Positions 25,285 through 35,921 of a stretch of 64,000 nt of DNA are shown here, piece by piece (positions within the stretch are counted from its first letter, which is position 1; each line of letters starts with the position of its first letter). A program made the translations under genes and the position numbers. This DNA is from Blastocatellia bacterium (GTDB lineage: Bacteria; Acidobacteriota; Blastocatellia; HR10; J050): contig JALSQX010000093.1 in the NCBI GenBank assembly GCA_026985075.1, positions 1-64,000 of the forward strand, given 5' to 3'. The notes under the pieces were generated by a model. That model was not told where the DNA came from. It saw only the letters and a program-made list of their open reading frames with translations, and did not search any database.

Positions 25285-25310
25285 GCCCCGTCAGGAGGAG
25301 AGAGGTCGAA

Positions 25311-25351
25311 CAGGCGATATCCTCAAGGAGAGGAATCGCCTGTTTTTTTTT
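25311..25351 (+). terminator. Rho-independent terminator after the tonB-exb-TPR genes
   Basis: CAGGCGAT (25311-25318) pairs with ATCGCCTG (25335-25342) and is followed by nine T residues. Confidence 0.92.
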
Positions 25352-25448
25352 GTCTCGATCAATGAAGATGAACGGGGCAAACTGGCTCCAGCGGCGATTT
25401 CCGACTACAATGTTCTGTGGAGGGCGGCACCAGCGGTGAGAAAGGCCC

Positions 25449-27617
25449 ATGATTCGGTTCGAGGATATCGTCCAAAAAGTGAAACAATACCACCCCGACG
25501 CCGATGAAGGGCTGTTGCGGAAAGCGTATCTCTTCTCGGCCATGCAACATCGGGGGCAGACGCGGATGTCGGGTGAACCGTACCTCATCCACCCGCTGGA
25601 AGTCGCCTACATGCTGGCCGAGATGCGACTCGATCATGTATGCGTCGCCACGGGTCTGTTGCACGACGTGGTCGAGGATGGTGAAGCAACCGTTGAAGAG
25701 ATCGAACGCTACTTCGGGCCGGACATCGCTCACATCGTCGATGGATTGACCAAGTTGAGTCAGATCAGTTATGCCTCTCGCGAAGAGCGGCAGGCCGAGA
25801 GCACGCGGAAAATGTTGTTGGCCATGGTGGACGATATCCGCATCATCCTGGTCAAATTGGCCGACCGCCTTCATAACATGCGGACGCTTCACTATCTTCC
25901 GCGCCGGCGACAGATTCGTATCGCACAGGAGACGCTCGATGTGTATGCTCCCATCGCTCATCGGTTGGGGATGGGGCGCGTCCGCGGGGAGTTGGAGGAT
26001 CTGGCCTTTCGATATCTCTTCCCCGAAGATTATGAACGCATCAAAAAAGCGTTGGGGGAGAGACGCCGCGCCCTCGATGCCACCTTGGATGACCTCAAGA
26101 AACGGATTCGAGTGCAGATGGAGGAGAATCACATTCCGGTGGTCGAGATTCAAGGCCGGGTGAAGCGACTGTACAGCATCTACCTGAAAATGAAACGCCG
26201 CAAGGTGACCCTGGATGAGATCTATGATCTGATCGCCGTTCGCATCATCACCACCAGCGTCAAGGATTGCTATGCGGCCTTAGGGGTGATTCATACGCAT
26301 TGGACGCCCATTCCAGGCCGCTTCCGGGATTGGGTGGCCATGCCCCGAGAGAATATGTACCAGTCGCTTCATACGTCCGTCATTGGCGACAAAGGGCAGC
26401 CCTTCGAGGTGCAGATTCGTACCGAAGAGATGCACCGTATCGCTGAGGAGGGCGTGGCGGCCCACTGGAAGTATAAGGAGGGGCGACGAGGACATCATCC
26501 CGAGGATCGAACCTATCAGTGGCTTCGACAGTTGGTCGAATGGCAGCAAGAGGTGAAAGATCCCCGCGAATTTCTCGATGATCTGAAATTGGATCTCTAC
26601 CCCAAGGAAGTCTTCGCCTTCACCCCCAAAGGAAAGGTCATCGAACTCCCCCGCGGGGCGACGCCGGTCGATTTCGCCTATGCCATTCACACCGAGATTG
26701 GTCACACCTGCACGGGAGCCAAGGTCAACGGGCGGATCGTCCCGTTGCGATATCAAATCCGCAACGGCGATGTCGTCGAAATCATCACCACCCCAGGACA
26801 TACGCCGAGTCGCGATTGGTTGAAGTTCGTCGTCACCAACAAGGCGCGGAATCGCATTCGCAAGTGGCTTCGCGAGCAGGAACGCGTCGAGGCCATTGAG
26901 CTCGGGCGGAGGCTGCTGGAAAAAGAGGCCCAACGCTTCCGGCTCAGCCTGAGGAAGATCCTCAAGAGCGAGCAGCTCCAGCAGATCGCCACCGAATATG
27001 GCTATGGGAAGATCGATGAGTTGCTCGCCTCCGTTGGATACGGGAAAACGCCGGCGCGAAGTATCGTGACGAAGTTCGTTCCCGCCGACCGGCTCCCGCT
27101 GGAGGAAGAGCGCCCCCCCTCCCGGCTCGAGCACGTGGCCAACGTGGTCAGACGGGCGTTGCGACTCGGGGACGTGCCTCTCCGAGTCAAAGGGGTGGAC
27201 AACCTGATGGTCTACCGCGCGCACTGTTGCAATCCGATCCGAGGCGAACCGGTGATCGGATACATCACGCGGGGGAAGGGGGTCTCGGTGCATACGCGAT
27301 ACTGCCCCAATGTGCGCAGTTTGATGGTCAATAAGGAGCGCATCGTTGATGTGGAGTGGATCAAAGGGAGTAGCGATGAGTCTTATGCCGTTCCACTGCA
27401 GGTATTCGTGGAAGATCGCCCGGGGGCCCTGGCCGAGGTGACGCAGGCCATCGCTGCCATTCACACGAACATTCGCGACGCCCGCGCCCGGGTGAACGAT
27501 CATGGCCAGGGCGAGTTGACGTTCACGGTGGAAATTTCCGATCTCAAACACCTGGAGAAGGTGATCCAGGCGATCAAATCAGTTCAAGGCGTCATTGATG
27601 TTGAGCGAAAGGAATGA
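25449..27617 (+). CDS. rel: Bifunctional (p)ppGpp synthetase/hydrolase
   Basis: A 722-aa long RSH protein. The N-terminal HD hydrolase has HRGQTRMSGEPYLIHP and the intact HD motif in GLLHDVVEDGEAT, so hydrolysis should work. The synthetase domain has RVKRLYSIYLKMKRR and FEVQIRTEEMH. A TGS domain follows (VFAFTPKGKVIELPRGATPVDFAYAIH) and a C-terminal ACT domain (DRPGALAEVTQAIAAIHTNI). It controls the stringent response. It begins about 100 bp after a terminator and is followed by ridA. Confidence 0.95.
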   Translation: MIRFEDIVQKVKQYHPDADEGLLRKAYLFSAMQHRGQTRMSGEPYLIHPLEVAYMLAEMRLDHVCVATGLLHDVVEDGEATVEEIERYFGPDIAHIVDGLTKLSQISYASREERQAESTRKMLLAMVDDIRIILVKLADRLHNMRTLHYLPRRRQIRIAQETLDVYAPIAHRLGMGRVRGELEDLAFRYLFPEDYERIKKALGERRRALDATLDDLKKRIRVQMEENHIPVVEIQGRVKRLYSIYLKMKRRKVTLDEIYDLIAVRIITTSVKDCYAALGVIHTHWTPIPGRFRDWVAMPRENMYQSLHTSVIGDKGQPFEVQIRTEEMHRIAEEGVAAHWKYKEGRRGHHPEDRTYQWLRQLVEWQQEVKDPREFLDDLKLDLYPKEVFAFTPKGKVIELPRGATPVDFAYAIHTEIGHTCTGAKVNGRIVPLRYQIRNGDVVEIITTPGHTPSRDWLKFVVTNKARNRIRKWLREQERVEAIELGRRLLEKEAQRFRLSLRKILKSEQLQQIATEYGYGKIDELLASVGYGKTPARSIVTKFVPADRLPLEEERPPSRLEHVANVVRRALRLGDVPLRVKGVDNLMVYRAHCCNPIRGEPVIGYITRGKGVSVHTRYCPNVRSLMVNKERIVDVEWIKGSSDESYAVPLQVFVEDRPGALAEVTQAIAAIHTNIRDARARVNDHGQGELTFTVEISDLKHLEKVIQAIKSVQGVIDVERKE

Positions 27618-27674
27618 GGGGCGGCGGCCGGAGGATTGGCGATCTCGCCGTCCCATCTCGGGAGGAGATGAGCG

Positions 27675-28061
27675 ATGGAACCCATTCACACTGATCGTGC
27701 CCCACAGGCGATCGGACCTTACGTTCAGGCCATTCGGGTTGGGCCATTCCTCTTTCTCTCCGGCCAGATCGGCATCGACCCGGAGACGGGACGACTCGTC
27801 GAGGGAGGGATTCGGGAGCAAACGGAGCAGGTTTTGAAAAACCTGGAGGCGGTGTTAGCCGCCGCTCAGGCTTCGCTGAGCAACGTTGTGAAGACGACCG
27901 TTTATCTGGCCGATCTCGGCGAGTTTCAGCAGATGAACGAGGTCTATGCCCAATATTTCTCCTCGTGGAAACCAGCGCGAGCAACGGTGGAGGTCAGCCG
28001 GTTGCCTATGGGAGCGAGAGTGGAGATCGAGGCCGTGGCGGTCGTCGGGGATGTGTCGTGA
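27675..28061 (+). CDS. ridA: RidA family enamine/imine deaminase
   Basis: A 128-aa protein of the YjgF/YER057c/UK114 family that hydrolyses reactive enamines released by PLP enzymes. The motifs VGPFLFLSGQIGIDPETGRLV, LENLEAVL-like helix (VLKNLEAVLAAA) and RATVEVSRLPMGARVEIEAVA, including the catalytic Arg region, are present. A GGAGGAG site precedes ATG 27675. It is 57 bp downstream of rel in the same direction, a common arrangement. Confidence 0.93.
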   Translation: MEPIHTDRAPQAIGPYVQAIRVGPFLFLSGQIGIDPETGRLVEGGIREQTEQVLKNLEAVLAAAQASLSNVVKTTVYLADLGEFQQMNEVYAQYFSSWKPARATVEVSRLPMGARVEIEAVAVVGDVS

Positions 28062-28104
28062 AGGGGAGTGGGGGGGCGCTCCCTGCCCGGCGACCATGCG
28101 ATCA

Positions 28105-28296
28105 TTACGCGGCTTTGACGATTTTGCCCGCTTTGATGCATCGAGTGCACACTCGGATTCGCCGCACGCTGCCATCGATCAAGACGCGAACGCGCTGCAA
28201 GTTGGGATAGAAGCGGCGCTTGGTCCGATTGTTAGCGTGGCTGACGCGATGGCCAAATTGAGGGCCTTTCCCGCAGATCGCGCATCGATTTGCCAT
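28105..28296 (-). CDS. rpmB: 50S ribosomal protein L28
   Basis: A 63-aa ribosomal protein: [20 protein letters not shown], then [21 protein letters not shown] and [14 protein letters not shown]. Two Cys pairs could form the zinc-ribbon version of L28. A GGAGG site and a sigma-70 promoter lie upstream on the minus strand. Confidence 0.95.
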   Translation of the reverse strand: MANRCAICGKGPQFGHRVSHANNRTKRRFYPNLQRVRVLIDGSVRRIRVCTRCIKAGKIVKAA

Positions 28297-28336
28297 GCTC
28301 TTTGTCCTCCGATATAGTTATAAATTCAAAACAACA

Positions 28337-28365
28337 CTTATAGCAAACTCAATTCGGGAAGTCAA
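28337..28365 (-). promoter_or_regulatory. Sigma-70 promoter of rpmB
   Basis: Reading the minus strand, TTGACT (28360-28365) and TATAAG (28337-28342) are separated by 17 bp, about 40 bp before the rpmB start. It overlaps the 5' flank of the divergent PPIase gene. Confidence 0.7.
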
Positions 28366-28377
28366 CTCAAGGGTCAT

Positions 28378-29496
28378 ATGAAGAAAGCGTTCGTCATCAT
28401 GAGCATCGTCGCAGTGGTCACTGGGGGATGTCGAAGTGGCCAGCAGCCGAGAGCCACCGAGGACGTTGCCGCGCGTGTCGATAAGGCTATCATTCGTCTC
28501 TCCGAAGTCGATCGCATCGTCGAACAGCAATTGCGGGATCGAGCGGCCCAGGGAAATCTGACGCTCACACCCGCAGAGTTAGCCATGGCTCGATTACAGG
28601 TGCTCAATACCCTGATCACTCAGGAGGCTCTCTATCAGTGGGCTCAGCGCCAGGGAGTGGTGGTCAGCGAAGACGAGGTCACCCAGAACATTCAGAAGCT
28701 CAAGCGAGATCAGGGGTTGACTGAAGAGGGATTCCAGCGAATGTTGCGCGACGCCGGACAGACGGAACAACAGTTCCGACAAGAGGTGAGACGTCAGGTC
28801 GCCATCCAGAAGTTGTTCGATCGAGAAGTGACGCCGCGGGTGACGGTCACCGATCGGGAGATCGAGGAATTTTACGCCGCCCATCGCGCCCAGTTCGTCG
28901 AACGTCGGGGCTTTCTACTCAGCCAGATCATGGTCAGTCCAGAGGTCGATAATGTCCCTCAAGATGCGATCGGTGAGGAAGCGGCGCGACGCAAGATTCG
29001 CGAGATTTATGACCAGCTCCGAACGGGCGCCGACTTTGCGACCGTGGCCGCGAGCCGCTCGGAAGACCGCATCACCGGGCCACGCGGCGGCGGACCGACA
29101 TTCGTCCCGGAACGCTCGTCCGATCTTCCTCCTGCGTTCATTAAGCTGCTCTCCAGGATGCGGGAAGGCGACATCACCGAACCCATTCGAGCGGGCAACC
29201 GGTGGTATATTTTCAAACTCGATGGGCGCGTCAAGCGCGATCGCGAGTTGACGCTCGACGAGGTACGTCCTCAAATCGTCAAGGAGCTCCGGCAGCAACG
29301 CGAGGAGGTCTTGCAAGCGGCATTGACGCAGATGGCCCTGAGTCGGATGCGGGTGGAAAACGTCATGGCGCAAAGAATACTGGAGAATCCGACCAACTTC
29401 GGCAACTTGCGCCCCATTTCTATCCCTCCCTCGGAATCGCCCCGCCTCCACCCATCGACGCCTGAAGATCGTTTGCCGCAGACCAAGGCTCCATAA
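28378..29496 (+). CDS. SurA/PrsA-like peptidyl-prolyl isomerase lipoprotein
   Basis: A 372-aa periplasmic folding factor. The signal (MKKAFVIMSIVAVVTGGC) is of lipoprotein type. A SurA-N-like helical region contains QVLNTLITQEALYQWAQRQGVVVSEDEVTQNIQ, and a parvulin domain begins at RRGFLLSQIMVSPEV and includes DFATVAASRSEDRITGPRGG. A Pro-rich tail follows. It probably assists outer-membrane protein folding. It is divergent from rpmB. Confidence 0.9.
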   Translation: MKKAFVIMSIVAVVTGGCRSGQQPRATEDVAARVDKAIIRLSEVDRIVEQQLRDRAAQGNLTLTPAELAMARLQVLNTLITQEALYQWAQRQGVVVSEDEVTQNIQKLKRDQGLTEEGFQRMLRDAGQTEQQFRQEVRRQVAIQKLFDREVTPRVTVTDREIEEFYAAHRAQFVERRGFLLSQIMVSPEVDNVPQDAIGEEAARRKIREIYDQLRTGADFATVAASRSEDRITGPRGGGPTFVPERSSDLPPAFIKLLSRMREGDITEPIRAGNRWYIFKLDGRVKRDRELTLDEVRPQIVKELRQQREEVLQAALTQMALSRMRVENVMAQRILENPTNFGNLRPISIPPSESPRLHPSTPEDRLPQTKAP

Positions 29497-29707
29497 CAAG
29501 TGAATGCTGGTGACTTGTCGAGACGCTGGCGATGAGTCGTGGCGATGATGAATGGCCTCGCGACGAATCTCTTCTCGCGAGAAGTGAATGGGGAGTTGTC
29601 CTCGATGAGGGTTGGAGAGTAAAATAACAAATTGTGCCATTGCGAGGGGGAGATTGCAGAAACCAGGGACTCCTGTCCGAGAAACGGCGTTATGAGAGGG
29701 GAAGAAG

Positions 29708-30436
29708 ATGAGTGTGAAAGAATTGGAGGACGTGATTGAGACGATCGAGTATAAACCGGTGACATTCGAACAAGTGCTCGCCGATCGGCGAGCGATTGCT
29801 TACGTGGAAGCGGCCGATGCCGTATTGGAGACGTTGGGCTATACCGAGCATGGGCTTCGCCACGCCAAACGCACGGGGAAAATCGCGCGACAGATTCTTC
29901 AACAGTTAGGATATGACGATCGCCTCCCGGAGATCGCGGCCATTGCCGGGTACTTTCATGATGTGGGGAACCTCATCAATCGGAATGACCACGCTCACTC
30001 CAGCGCCCTCATGGCGTTACATATCCTGACCGATTTGGGGATGGATCCCAGGGAACTCGCTCTCGTCATGTCGGCCGTCGGGCACCATGACGAGGAGGAT
30101 GGGGGACCGATCAGTCCGGTCAGCGCGGCCGTCATTCTGGCCGATAAATCGGACGTTCACCGATCTCGGGTACGTTTGACGGATCCCAAGCAGTTCGACA
30201 TCCATGACCGCATAAACTATGCGTCGCGACGCAGTTTGCTGAAAGTGGATCCTCAGGCGCACGTCATTACATTGGAGTTGGATGTAGATACATCGATCGG
30301 CAGCGTGATGGAATTCTTCGAGATTTTCACGCAACGGCTGGTGATGTGTCGCACGGCGGCCGAGTTCCTCGGGTGCCAGTTCCGGCTTGTTGCGAATAGT
30401 GTCGAATTGCATGGAGCCAGCCGCCGGAAATCATGA
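29708..30436 (+). CDS. HD-domain phosphohydrolase
   Basis: A 242-aa protein with metal-binding HD residues: GLRHAKRTGKIARQIL, IAGYFHDVGNLINRNDHAHSSALMALHIL and VGHHDEEDGGPISPVSAAVILADKSDVHRSRVR. The family hydrolyses nucleotides or cyclic dinucleotides; the substrate here is not evident. It has a good ribosome site (GAGGGGAAGAAG). A stretch of about 210 bp upstream holds only a short stem (CTCGCGA pairing with TCGCGAG near 29554-29580). Confidence 0.85.
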   Translation: MSVKELEDVIETIEYKPVTFEQVLADRRAIAYVEAADAVLETLGYTEHGLRHAKRTGKIARQILQQLGYDDRLPEIAAIAGYFHDVGNLINRNDHAHSSALMALHILTDLGMDPRELALVMSAVGHHDEEDGGPISPVSAAVILADKSDVHRSRVRLTDPKQFDIHDRINYASRRSLLKVDPQAHVITLELDVDTSIGSVMEFFEIFTQRLVMCRTAAEFLGCQFRLVANSVELHGASRRKS

Positions 30437-30508
30437 ACGGCATTTGGGGATCTCTATCCTCCGCATAGTCGTTCTCATCCGACGCGATGATGAGGCGACG
30501 TGTGGCCA

Positions 30509-31387
30509 TTAGAAGTGAATCTCTTCTTCGCGGAAGTCCGGCGTCTCTAATTGCAGCGTGGCGTGAGCGATGCCGAATTCTTCCCGCAGCTTCCCTTGAA
30601 GGGCCTCCAACGTTGTTTTATGACTGGCCTTCTCGTCGAGGATGATATGAGCGCTCAAGGCTTCCTTGCCCGGAGTGATCGTCCAGATATGCAGATCATG
30701 AATATCGAGGACGCCGGCAATCTGCTGCATTGATTGTTTGACGGCTTCAATGTCGATGTGGGCCGGTGTGGCCTCCAGGAGCACGTTGACTGAATCTCTG
30801 ATCAGTCGCCAGCCGCAGTAGATGATGAGCAGGGCGGTCACGACGCTGAATAGTGGATCGGCCGTCCTCCAATCCCACCGCCAGATGGCCAGTCCCGCCG
30901 CCATGGCTCCCAGCGAACCCAAGGCATCTCCGAGAATGTGAAGGAAGGCTCCGCGAATATTGAGGTTGTGATGCCAAGGAGAGCTCAACAGCCACAGTCC
31001 TATGAGGTTAACTACCAGACCACCAGTGGCGATGGCCATCATTTCTGGACCCCGGACGGGCGGAGGCGAGTTGAATCGTTGGTACGCTTCATAAAGGATG
31101 ACCAGCGAAATGACGACCAGGGCGACGGCGTTGATGAAGGCGGCCAGGATCTCAAAACGGTAATACCCGTATGTTTTCTCAGGGGGCGCCGTGCGGTCGG
31201 CCATCCAGGCGGCCAGCAGAGCCAATCCCAGTCCGGCCACGTCGGTCAACATATGTCCGGCATCGGCGAGCAGGGCGAGACTGTTGGTCCACCAACCACC
31301 GATCGCTTCGGCCAGCATGTAGATGGCCGTCAATCCCAGTACGAACCTGAGTCGTCGAACGTTGTGTTCGTAAGCGTGATCCTTCAT
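30509..31387 (-). CDS. CDF-family metal cation efflux protein
   Basis: About 292 aa, with a His-containing N-terminus (MKDHAYEHN) and six membrane helices. Metal-site motifs are HMLTDVAGLGLALL in helix 2 and HILGDALGSLGAM in helix 5, followed by a cytoplasmic domain (HDLHIWTITPGKEALSAHIIL). It exports Zn or similar divalent metals in exchange for protons. ATG 31387 is preferred; ATG 31420 would add 11 residues. Confidence 0.92.
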   Translation of the reverse strand: MKDHAYEHNVRRLRFVLGLTAIYMLAEAIGGWWTNSLALLADAGHMLTDVAGLGLALLAAWMADRTAPPEKTYGYYRFEILAAFINAVALVVISLVILYEAYQRFNSPPPVRGPEMMAIATGGLVVNLIGLWLLSSPWHHNLNIRGAFLHILGDALGSLGAMAAGLAIWRWDWRTADPLFSVVTALLIIYCGWRLIRDSVNVLLEATPAHIDIEAVKQSMQQIAGVLDIHDLHIWTITPGKEALSAHIILDEKASHKTTLEALQGKLREEFGIAHATLQLETPDFREEEIHF

Positions 31388-31626
31388 GGGCGCTCTCAAA
31401 GGTGACGTCATATTGTACACTCACCGCGCCAATTGTGAAGGGCTGAGTTCGATCGGAGGCGACGTCCGCGGGGGAATAAAAATCAAAAAGGGAAGCGAAT
31501 CTCGGAGACTTCGCCCAATGAGGCGAGTCAGAGAAAGCACAACGGCGCGCTTGATCACTTGTCTCTCGACTCGTCCTCGCCTATCTTTAGCTCTTCATTG
31601 AATCGCGCATCGACGGAGATGGTGAG

Positions 31627-32151
31627 ATGAAACGGAACGAGTGGCATGACGTGAGCTTTCTGTTGATCGTGGGGATGGGGTTGATTCTTTTGAGCAGCAT
31701 CTCTCTCATCGCGCTCGGTCAACGACTCGGCCAGCCAGCTCCTGATTTTGTGCTTCCCGACCGGTCGGGACAGATGATCTCATTGCGCGAGTTGCGCGGG
31801 CGGGTCATTCTCTTGGATTTCTGGGCGACCTGGTGCCGGCCCTGTCGTCGAACGATGCCTCACGTCCAGAAGTGGCATGAGCAATACAAGGATCGCGGCC
31901 TCAAGGTGATCGGCGTCAATATCGAGGGGCCACTCCCCAGAGTTTTCCGGTATCTCGATGCCGGGAAGTATGCGTTCACCGTCGTGTTCGATCAGGGGAA
32001 TTGGCGCAGTCAAATCGTTCAATTGTATGGCGTACACAGCATTCCCTATACGTTTCTCATTGATCGAAGGGGCATCATTCGTTATCGCGGGCACCCTCTG
32101 CGGCTCCCGGAGAGACTCCTCCAGGCGGTGTTGAGGGAAAGAGGGCGTTGA
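31627..32151 (+). CDS. TlpA/ResA-like thiol-disulfide protein
   Basis: A 174-aa membrane-anchored thioredoxin-fold protein: helix SFLLIVGMGLILLSSISLIALG, then APDFVLPDRSGQMISLRELRGRVILLDFWATWCRPCRRTMP with active site WCRPC, and IPYTFLIDRRGIIRYRGH with the cis-Pro. It works in periplasmic thiol reduction or cytochrome maturation. It is a single gene, convergent with aroF. Confidence 0.92.
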   Translation: MKRNEWHDVSFLLIVGMGLILLSSISLIALGQRLGQPAPDFVLPDRSGQMISLRELRGRVILLDFWATWCRPCRRTMPHVQKWHEQYKDRGLKVIGVNIEGPLPRVFRYLDAGKYAFTVVFDQGNWRSQIVQLYGVHSIPYTFLIDRRGIIRYRGHPLRLPERLLQAVLRERGR

Positions 32152-32218
32152 TGATTTCTCTTCCACCTCCTGCCGCTCTTCCCCTGCATCTCGATGGTTA
32201 CCCTCCCTCCATGCGATC

Positions 32219-33253
32219 TCACCGATGGGCCATCGCCCTGGGGCGACTCGCGTCCAAGGCCATTTGAATGTGCTTCAACTCGATCATCATCTGCTCGAAA
32301 TCGGCGAACCGCAAGCTCTGTGGGCCATCGCTTTTGGCTTTTTCCGGCTCCGGGTGCACTTCCACCATCAGCCCATCGGCACCAGCGACCAGTGCCGCTT
32401 TGGCCAATGGCGGGACGAGATGCCGCTTTCCGGTGGCGTGCGATGGGTCGACGATGATGGGCAAGTGGGAGAGATCCTTGATGACCGGCACGGCGCTGAT
32501 GTCGAGCGTGTTGCGCGTGTAGCGCTCGAACGTTCGAATCCCCCGCTCGCAGAGGATGATCTGAGGGTTGCCGCCGGCGACCAGATATTCGGCGGCCAAC
32601 AAGAATTCTTCGATCGTCGCACTCATGCCGCGCTTGAGGAGGACGGGTTTGTTCACCCGACCAATCGCCTTCAGCAGGGCGAAGTTTTGCATATTTCGCG
32701 CGCCGATCTGCAAAATGTCAGCATACTCGGCAACCATCTCCACCGTCTCCGGCGAGAGTACTTCGGTGACGACGGGAAGACCGGTTTGCTCTCGGGCTTC
32801 GGCCAGATATTTCAGTCCTTCAAGTTCCAATCCCTGGAAACTATATGGCGATGTTCGCGGCTTGAAGGCCCCACCTCGGAGAAGATGCGCCCCGTGTGCC
32901 CGAACGAAATGCGCCGTCTCCAGAATTTGTTCTCGCGATTCCACCGAGCACGGCCCCGCTATGACCACGAATCCCCCTCCTCCAATGGTCACGTCTCTCA
33001 GACGAACGATAGTATCATCAGAGCGAAAATCGCGAGAGACGAGTTTATACGGCTTCAAAATGGGGACCACCCCCTCCACGCCGGGCATATCAATCAATCG
33101 ATCCTTCGCCCCATAGCGATCATCACCAATGACGCCAATGATCACCTTCTCTGCTCCTCGCGACAGGTGTGGTTTAAATCCCAGAGACTCGATGAGGGCA
33201 AGCACATCGTTAATCTGTTGTTCCGTAGCGTCTTTCTTCATGATGACAATCAT
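32219..33253 (-). CDS. aroF: 3-deoxy-7-phosphoheptulonate synthase (DAHP synthase)
   Basis: A 344-aa enzyme of the AroF/KdsA-like subtype that starts the shikimate pathway. An N-terminal ferredoxin-like regulatory domain ([27 protein letters not shown]) precedes the barrel, with [31 protein letters not shown] and [21 protein letters not shown]. It is the last gene of the trp cluster, 22 bp after trpA, and supplies its pathway. Confidence 0.94.
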   Translation of the reverse strand: MIVIMKKDATEQQINDVLALIESLGFKPHLSRGAEKVIIGVIGDDRYGAKDRLIDMPGVEGVVPILKPYKLVSRDFRSDDTIVRLRDVTIGGGGFVVIAGPCSVESREQILETAHFVRAHGAHLLRGGAFKPRTSPYSFQGLELEGLKYLAEAREQTGLPVVTEVLSPETVEMVAEYADILQIGARNMQNFALLKAIGRVNKPVLLKRGMSATIEEFLLAAEYLVAGGNPQIILCERGIRTFERYTRNTLDISAVPVIKDLSHLPIIVDPSHATGKRHLVPPLAKAALVAGADGLMVEVHPEPEKAKSDGPQSLRFADFEQMMIELKHIQMALDASRPRAMAHR

Positions 33254-33275
33254 TGCTCATATACCTCCACATCAA

Positions 33276-34103
33276 TTACTCAGCATTGATTACCGATGAT
33301 GGCGACCAGGATTCATCCAGCGCTCGCCTGAGTGGCGTGAGCATTCGTTGGGCCGCCCGAATGGGATCGGATGGCGCTTCCATGATCACCCGCAACAAGC
33401 TCGATCCCACAATGACACCATCAACTTCAGGGGCGAGTTGTCTCACCTGTTCCGGCCGGGAGATCCCGAATCCCACGCACAACGGCTTGTTCGTCAGAGC
33501 ACGCATGCGTCGCAGAAAGTCGAACGTCTCGGCCGGGAAAGCATCCCGCGCGCCAGTGACGCCGGTGATAGATACCAGGTAAACGAACCCCTGCGATCGA
33601 TCGGCGATCAGTCGCGCGCGCTCCTGACTGGTGGTGGGCGCGATGAGATAGATGAGATCCATCTGCTGATCTCGGGCCGCAATCTCGTACGGTGCTCCTT
33701 CTTCGACCGGGAGATCGGGAATGATCACCCCGGCGACGTTCGCTCGCCGAGCTCGTTCGAAGAAGTCTCCATCGGATATCTGAAGCAACGGATTGAGATA
33801 ACTCATCAGCACCACCGGAACCGAAACGGAGGCGCGCGCTTGCTGATCGGCGAGCATCTCCAGAATCCACGGGAGCGTGACGCCCTGCTCCAGGGCGACC
33901 TGTGACGTATGTTGAATCACCGGACCGTCGGCCAGGGGATCGGAGAAGGGAACGCCGATTTCAATGATGTCGGCGAATCGGGAGACCTCTTCGAGGAGCT
34001 GCGGAAACACGTCCCGGGTGGGAAATCCCGCCGTGACGAACGGAACTAATGCTTTCTTCCCCGCCCGCTGCAGTGCTGTCATTCGGGTCGCGACCTCACC
34101 CAT
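33276..34103 (-). CDS. trpA: Tryptophan synthase alpha chain
   Basis: A 275-aa barrel enzyme cleaving indole-glycerol phosphate to indole. Motifs are [30 protein letters not shown] (catalytic Glu and Asp region) and [13 protein letters not shown]. It overlaps trpB by 8 bp, consistent with coupled synthesis of the alpha-beta complex. Confidence 0.95.
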   Translation of the reverse strand: MGEVATRMTALQRAGKKALVPFVTAGFPTRDVFPQLLEEVSRFADIIEIGVPFSDPLADGPVIQHTSQVALEQGVTLPWILEMLADQQARASVSVPVVLMSYLNPLLQISDGDFFERARRANVAGVIIPDLPVEEGAPYEIAARDQQMDLIYLIAPTTSQERARLIADRSQGFVYLVSITGVTGARDAFPAETFDFLRRMRALTNKPLCVGFGISRPEQVRQLAPEVDGVIVGSSLLRVIMEAPSDPIRAAQRMLTPLRRALDESWSPSSVINAE

Positions 34104-35298
34104 GATGGTATTCCTCCATAGCCTGGCGCGCCAGTTGTAAGTCTTTATCCCCGCGTCCCGAGAGGCCGACCACGACGATATCCTCTTTGGACGTGCGGGG
34201 GATCAACCGCCGTAGGAAAGCCAGCGCGTGGGCCGGTTCGAGCGCGGGAATGATCCCTTCCAATTCCGAGAGCTCCTCGAAAGCTTCCAGAGCCTCGCGA
34301 TCAGAAACGGTCACGTAGGTGACCCGGCCCGTCTCTTTCAGGAAGCTGTGCTCGGGACCAACGCCGGGATAGTCCAATCCCGCCGACACCGAGTGAGTGC
34401 TGGCAATCTGGCCAAATCGATCCTGGAGGAGGAAGGAATGGGCGCCATGCAGCACGCCCGGCGTCCCGAAACTCAGGGTCGCGGCGTGTTCGCCCAGTCC
34501 TGGGCCTCGCCCACCGGCTTCCACGCCGATGATCTGGACTGATTCCTCGTCGAGGAAAGGATAAAATAATCCGATGGAATTCGATCCTCCGCCCACACAG
34601 GCCACCAGATAATCGGGCAGTCGCCCTTCCCGCTCCAGGAGTTGTTCCTTGACCTCCTCTCCGATGACCGCCTGGAAAGATCTCACCATCACCGGATACG
34701 GATGCGGGCCGACGACCGAGCCCAGCAGATAATGCGTCGTTCGCACGTTGGTCACCCAATCGCGAATGGCGGCGTTGATTGCCTCTTTGAGCGTTCGACT
34801 GCCTTCGGCGACTCCCACGACCTCGGCGCCGAGTAACTGCATGCGGAAGACGTTGGGCGCTTGTCGCTCCATATCGATCTCACCCATGTACACGATGCAT
34901 TCCAATCCGAATCGGGCGGCCACTGCCGCCGTGGCCACGCCGTGTTGACCGGCTCCCGTCTCGGCCACGATGCGCCGTTTCCCCATGCGCAGCGTCAGGA
35001 GCGCTTGTCCGACGCAATTATTGATCTTGTGAGCTCCCGTGTGGCAGAGATCTTCACGCTTCAGATAGATGCGCGCTCCGCCGAGCGCCTCGGTCAATCG
35101 CTCGGCGAAATAGAGCGGCGTCGGCCGCCCCACGAACTCTCTCAAATGATGATGAAAGAGTCGTCGGAATGCCTCATCATGCCAGGCCGATTGGAATTGG
35201 CGCTCCAGCTCCAGCAAGGCTTCCATGACGGTTTCCGGCACATACTGTCCACCGAATCGCCCAAACCGTCCCCGTTCATCAGGTTGTCCGTAATGCAT
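34096..35298 (-). CDS. trpB: Tryptophan synthase beta chain
   Basis: A 400-aa PLP enzyme joining indole and serine. [19 protein letters not shown] carries the PLP Lys, and [13 protein letters not shown] binds phosphate. ATG 35298 ([10 protein letters not shown]) follows GGGAGG; the frame is open further upstream but overlaps trpF. The length is usual for TrpB1. Confidence 0.95.
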   Translation of the reverse strand: MHYGQPDERGRFGRFGGQYVPETVMEALLELERQFQSAWHDEAFRRLFHHHLREFVGRPTPLYFAERLTEALGGARIYLKREDLCHTGAHKINNCVGQALLTLRMGKRRIVAETGAGQHGVATAAVAARFGLECIVYMGEIDMERQAPNVFRMQLLGAEVVGVAEGSRTLKEAINAAIRDWVTNVRTTHYLLGSVVGPHPYPVMVRSFQAVIGEEVKEQLLEREGRLPDYLVACVGGGSNSIGLFYPFLDEESVQIIGVEAGGRGPGLGEHAATLSFGTPGVLHGAHSFLLQDRFGQIASTHSVSAGLDYPGVGPEHSFLKETGRVTYVTVSDREALEAFEELSELEGIIPALEPAHALAFLRRLIPRTSKEDIVVVGLSGRGDKDLQLARQAMEEYHHG

Positions 35299-35905
35299 GT
35301 TCGACCTCCCTGACCGCGCGAATGAATCGTTCCAGCTTCGCCGCGCTCTTCTTCCCCGGATAGCTCTCCACGCCACTGGCCACATCCACGGCGAAGGGGC
35401 GAATCTGGAGGATGGCCTCGCCGACGTTCTCCGGCGTCAACCCCCCGGCCAAGATGAGATGTGAAGCATTGACGATCCGCCGAGCGACATCGATATACTC
35501 CAGGATCGTCCCCTCGCTTCCCTTGGGCGTATCCAGCATGATGGTATTCAGATTGTACCTCTCAATTTCCTCAAGGATCTTCGTCCCGTTGATGGGAAAC
35601 ACCTTGATGGCGCGGCGACCGAGCCGCCGCGCGTACTCCGGCGGCTCCGATCCGTGGAGTTGAGCATAGCTCAATCCCACGTAATTCATCGTCTCGATGA
35701 CTTCACTGAGCGTCTGGTCCTTGAAGACGCCCACCGTCACCACGAAAGGCGGGAGTTGTCGGATGATACGGCGGGCCGTCGGCACGTCGATGCGCCGGGG
35801 ACTTTCGGCGAAGATGAATCCGAGCGCGTCCGCTCCCAACTGCACGGCGAGCCGAGCATCCTCCCTGTTCGTAATGCCGCAAACTTTGATGCGCACTCTT
35901 TCCAT
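35279..35905 (-). CDS. trpF: Phosphoribosylanthranilate isomerase
   Basis: A 208-aa barrel isomerase. Hallmarks are [26 protein letters not shown] (catalytic Cys), [28 protein letters not shown] and [15 protein letters not shown] (catalytic Asp). It overlaps the trpB start by 20 bp. Confidence 0.95.
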   Translation of the reverse strand: MERVRIKVCGITNREDARLAVQLGADALGFIFAESPRRIDVPTARRIIRQLPPFVVTVGVFKDQTLSEVIETMNYVGLSYAQLHGSEPPEYARRLGRRAIKVFPINGTKILEEIERYNLNTIMLDTPKGSEGTILEYIDVARRIVNASHLILAGGLTPENVGEAILQIRPFAVDVASGVESYPGKKSAAKLERFIRAVREVEHALRTT

Positions 35906-35921
35906 AAGCGATACTCGCTGC

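Noticed and set aside
26280-27551. 423-codon open frame on the minus strand within rel
   Set aside because: Antisense to a well-supported RSH protein with all domains intact; composition is typical of a shadow frame.
32225-33289. 354-codon open frame on the plus strand over aroF
   Set aside because: Shadow of DAHP synthase, whose motifs are unambiguous on the minus strand.
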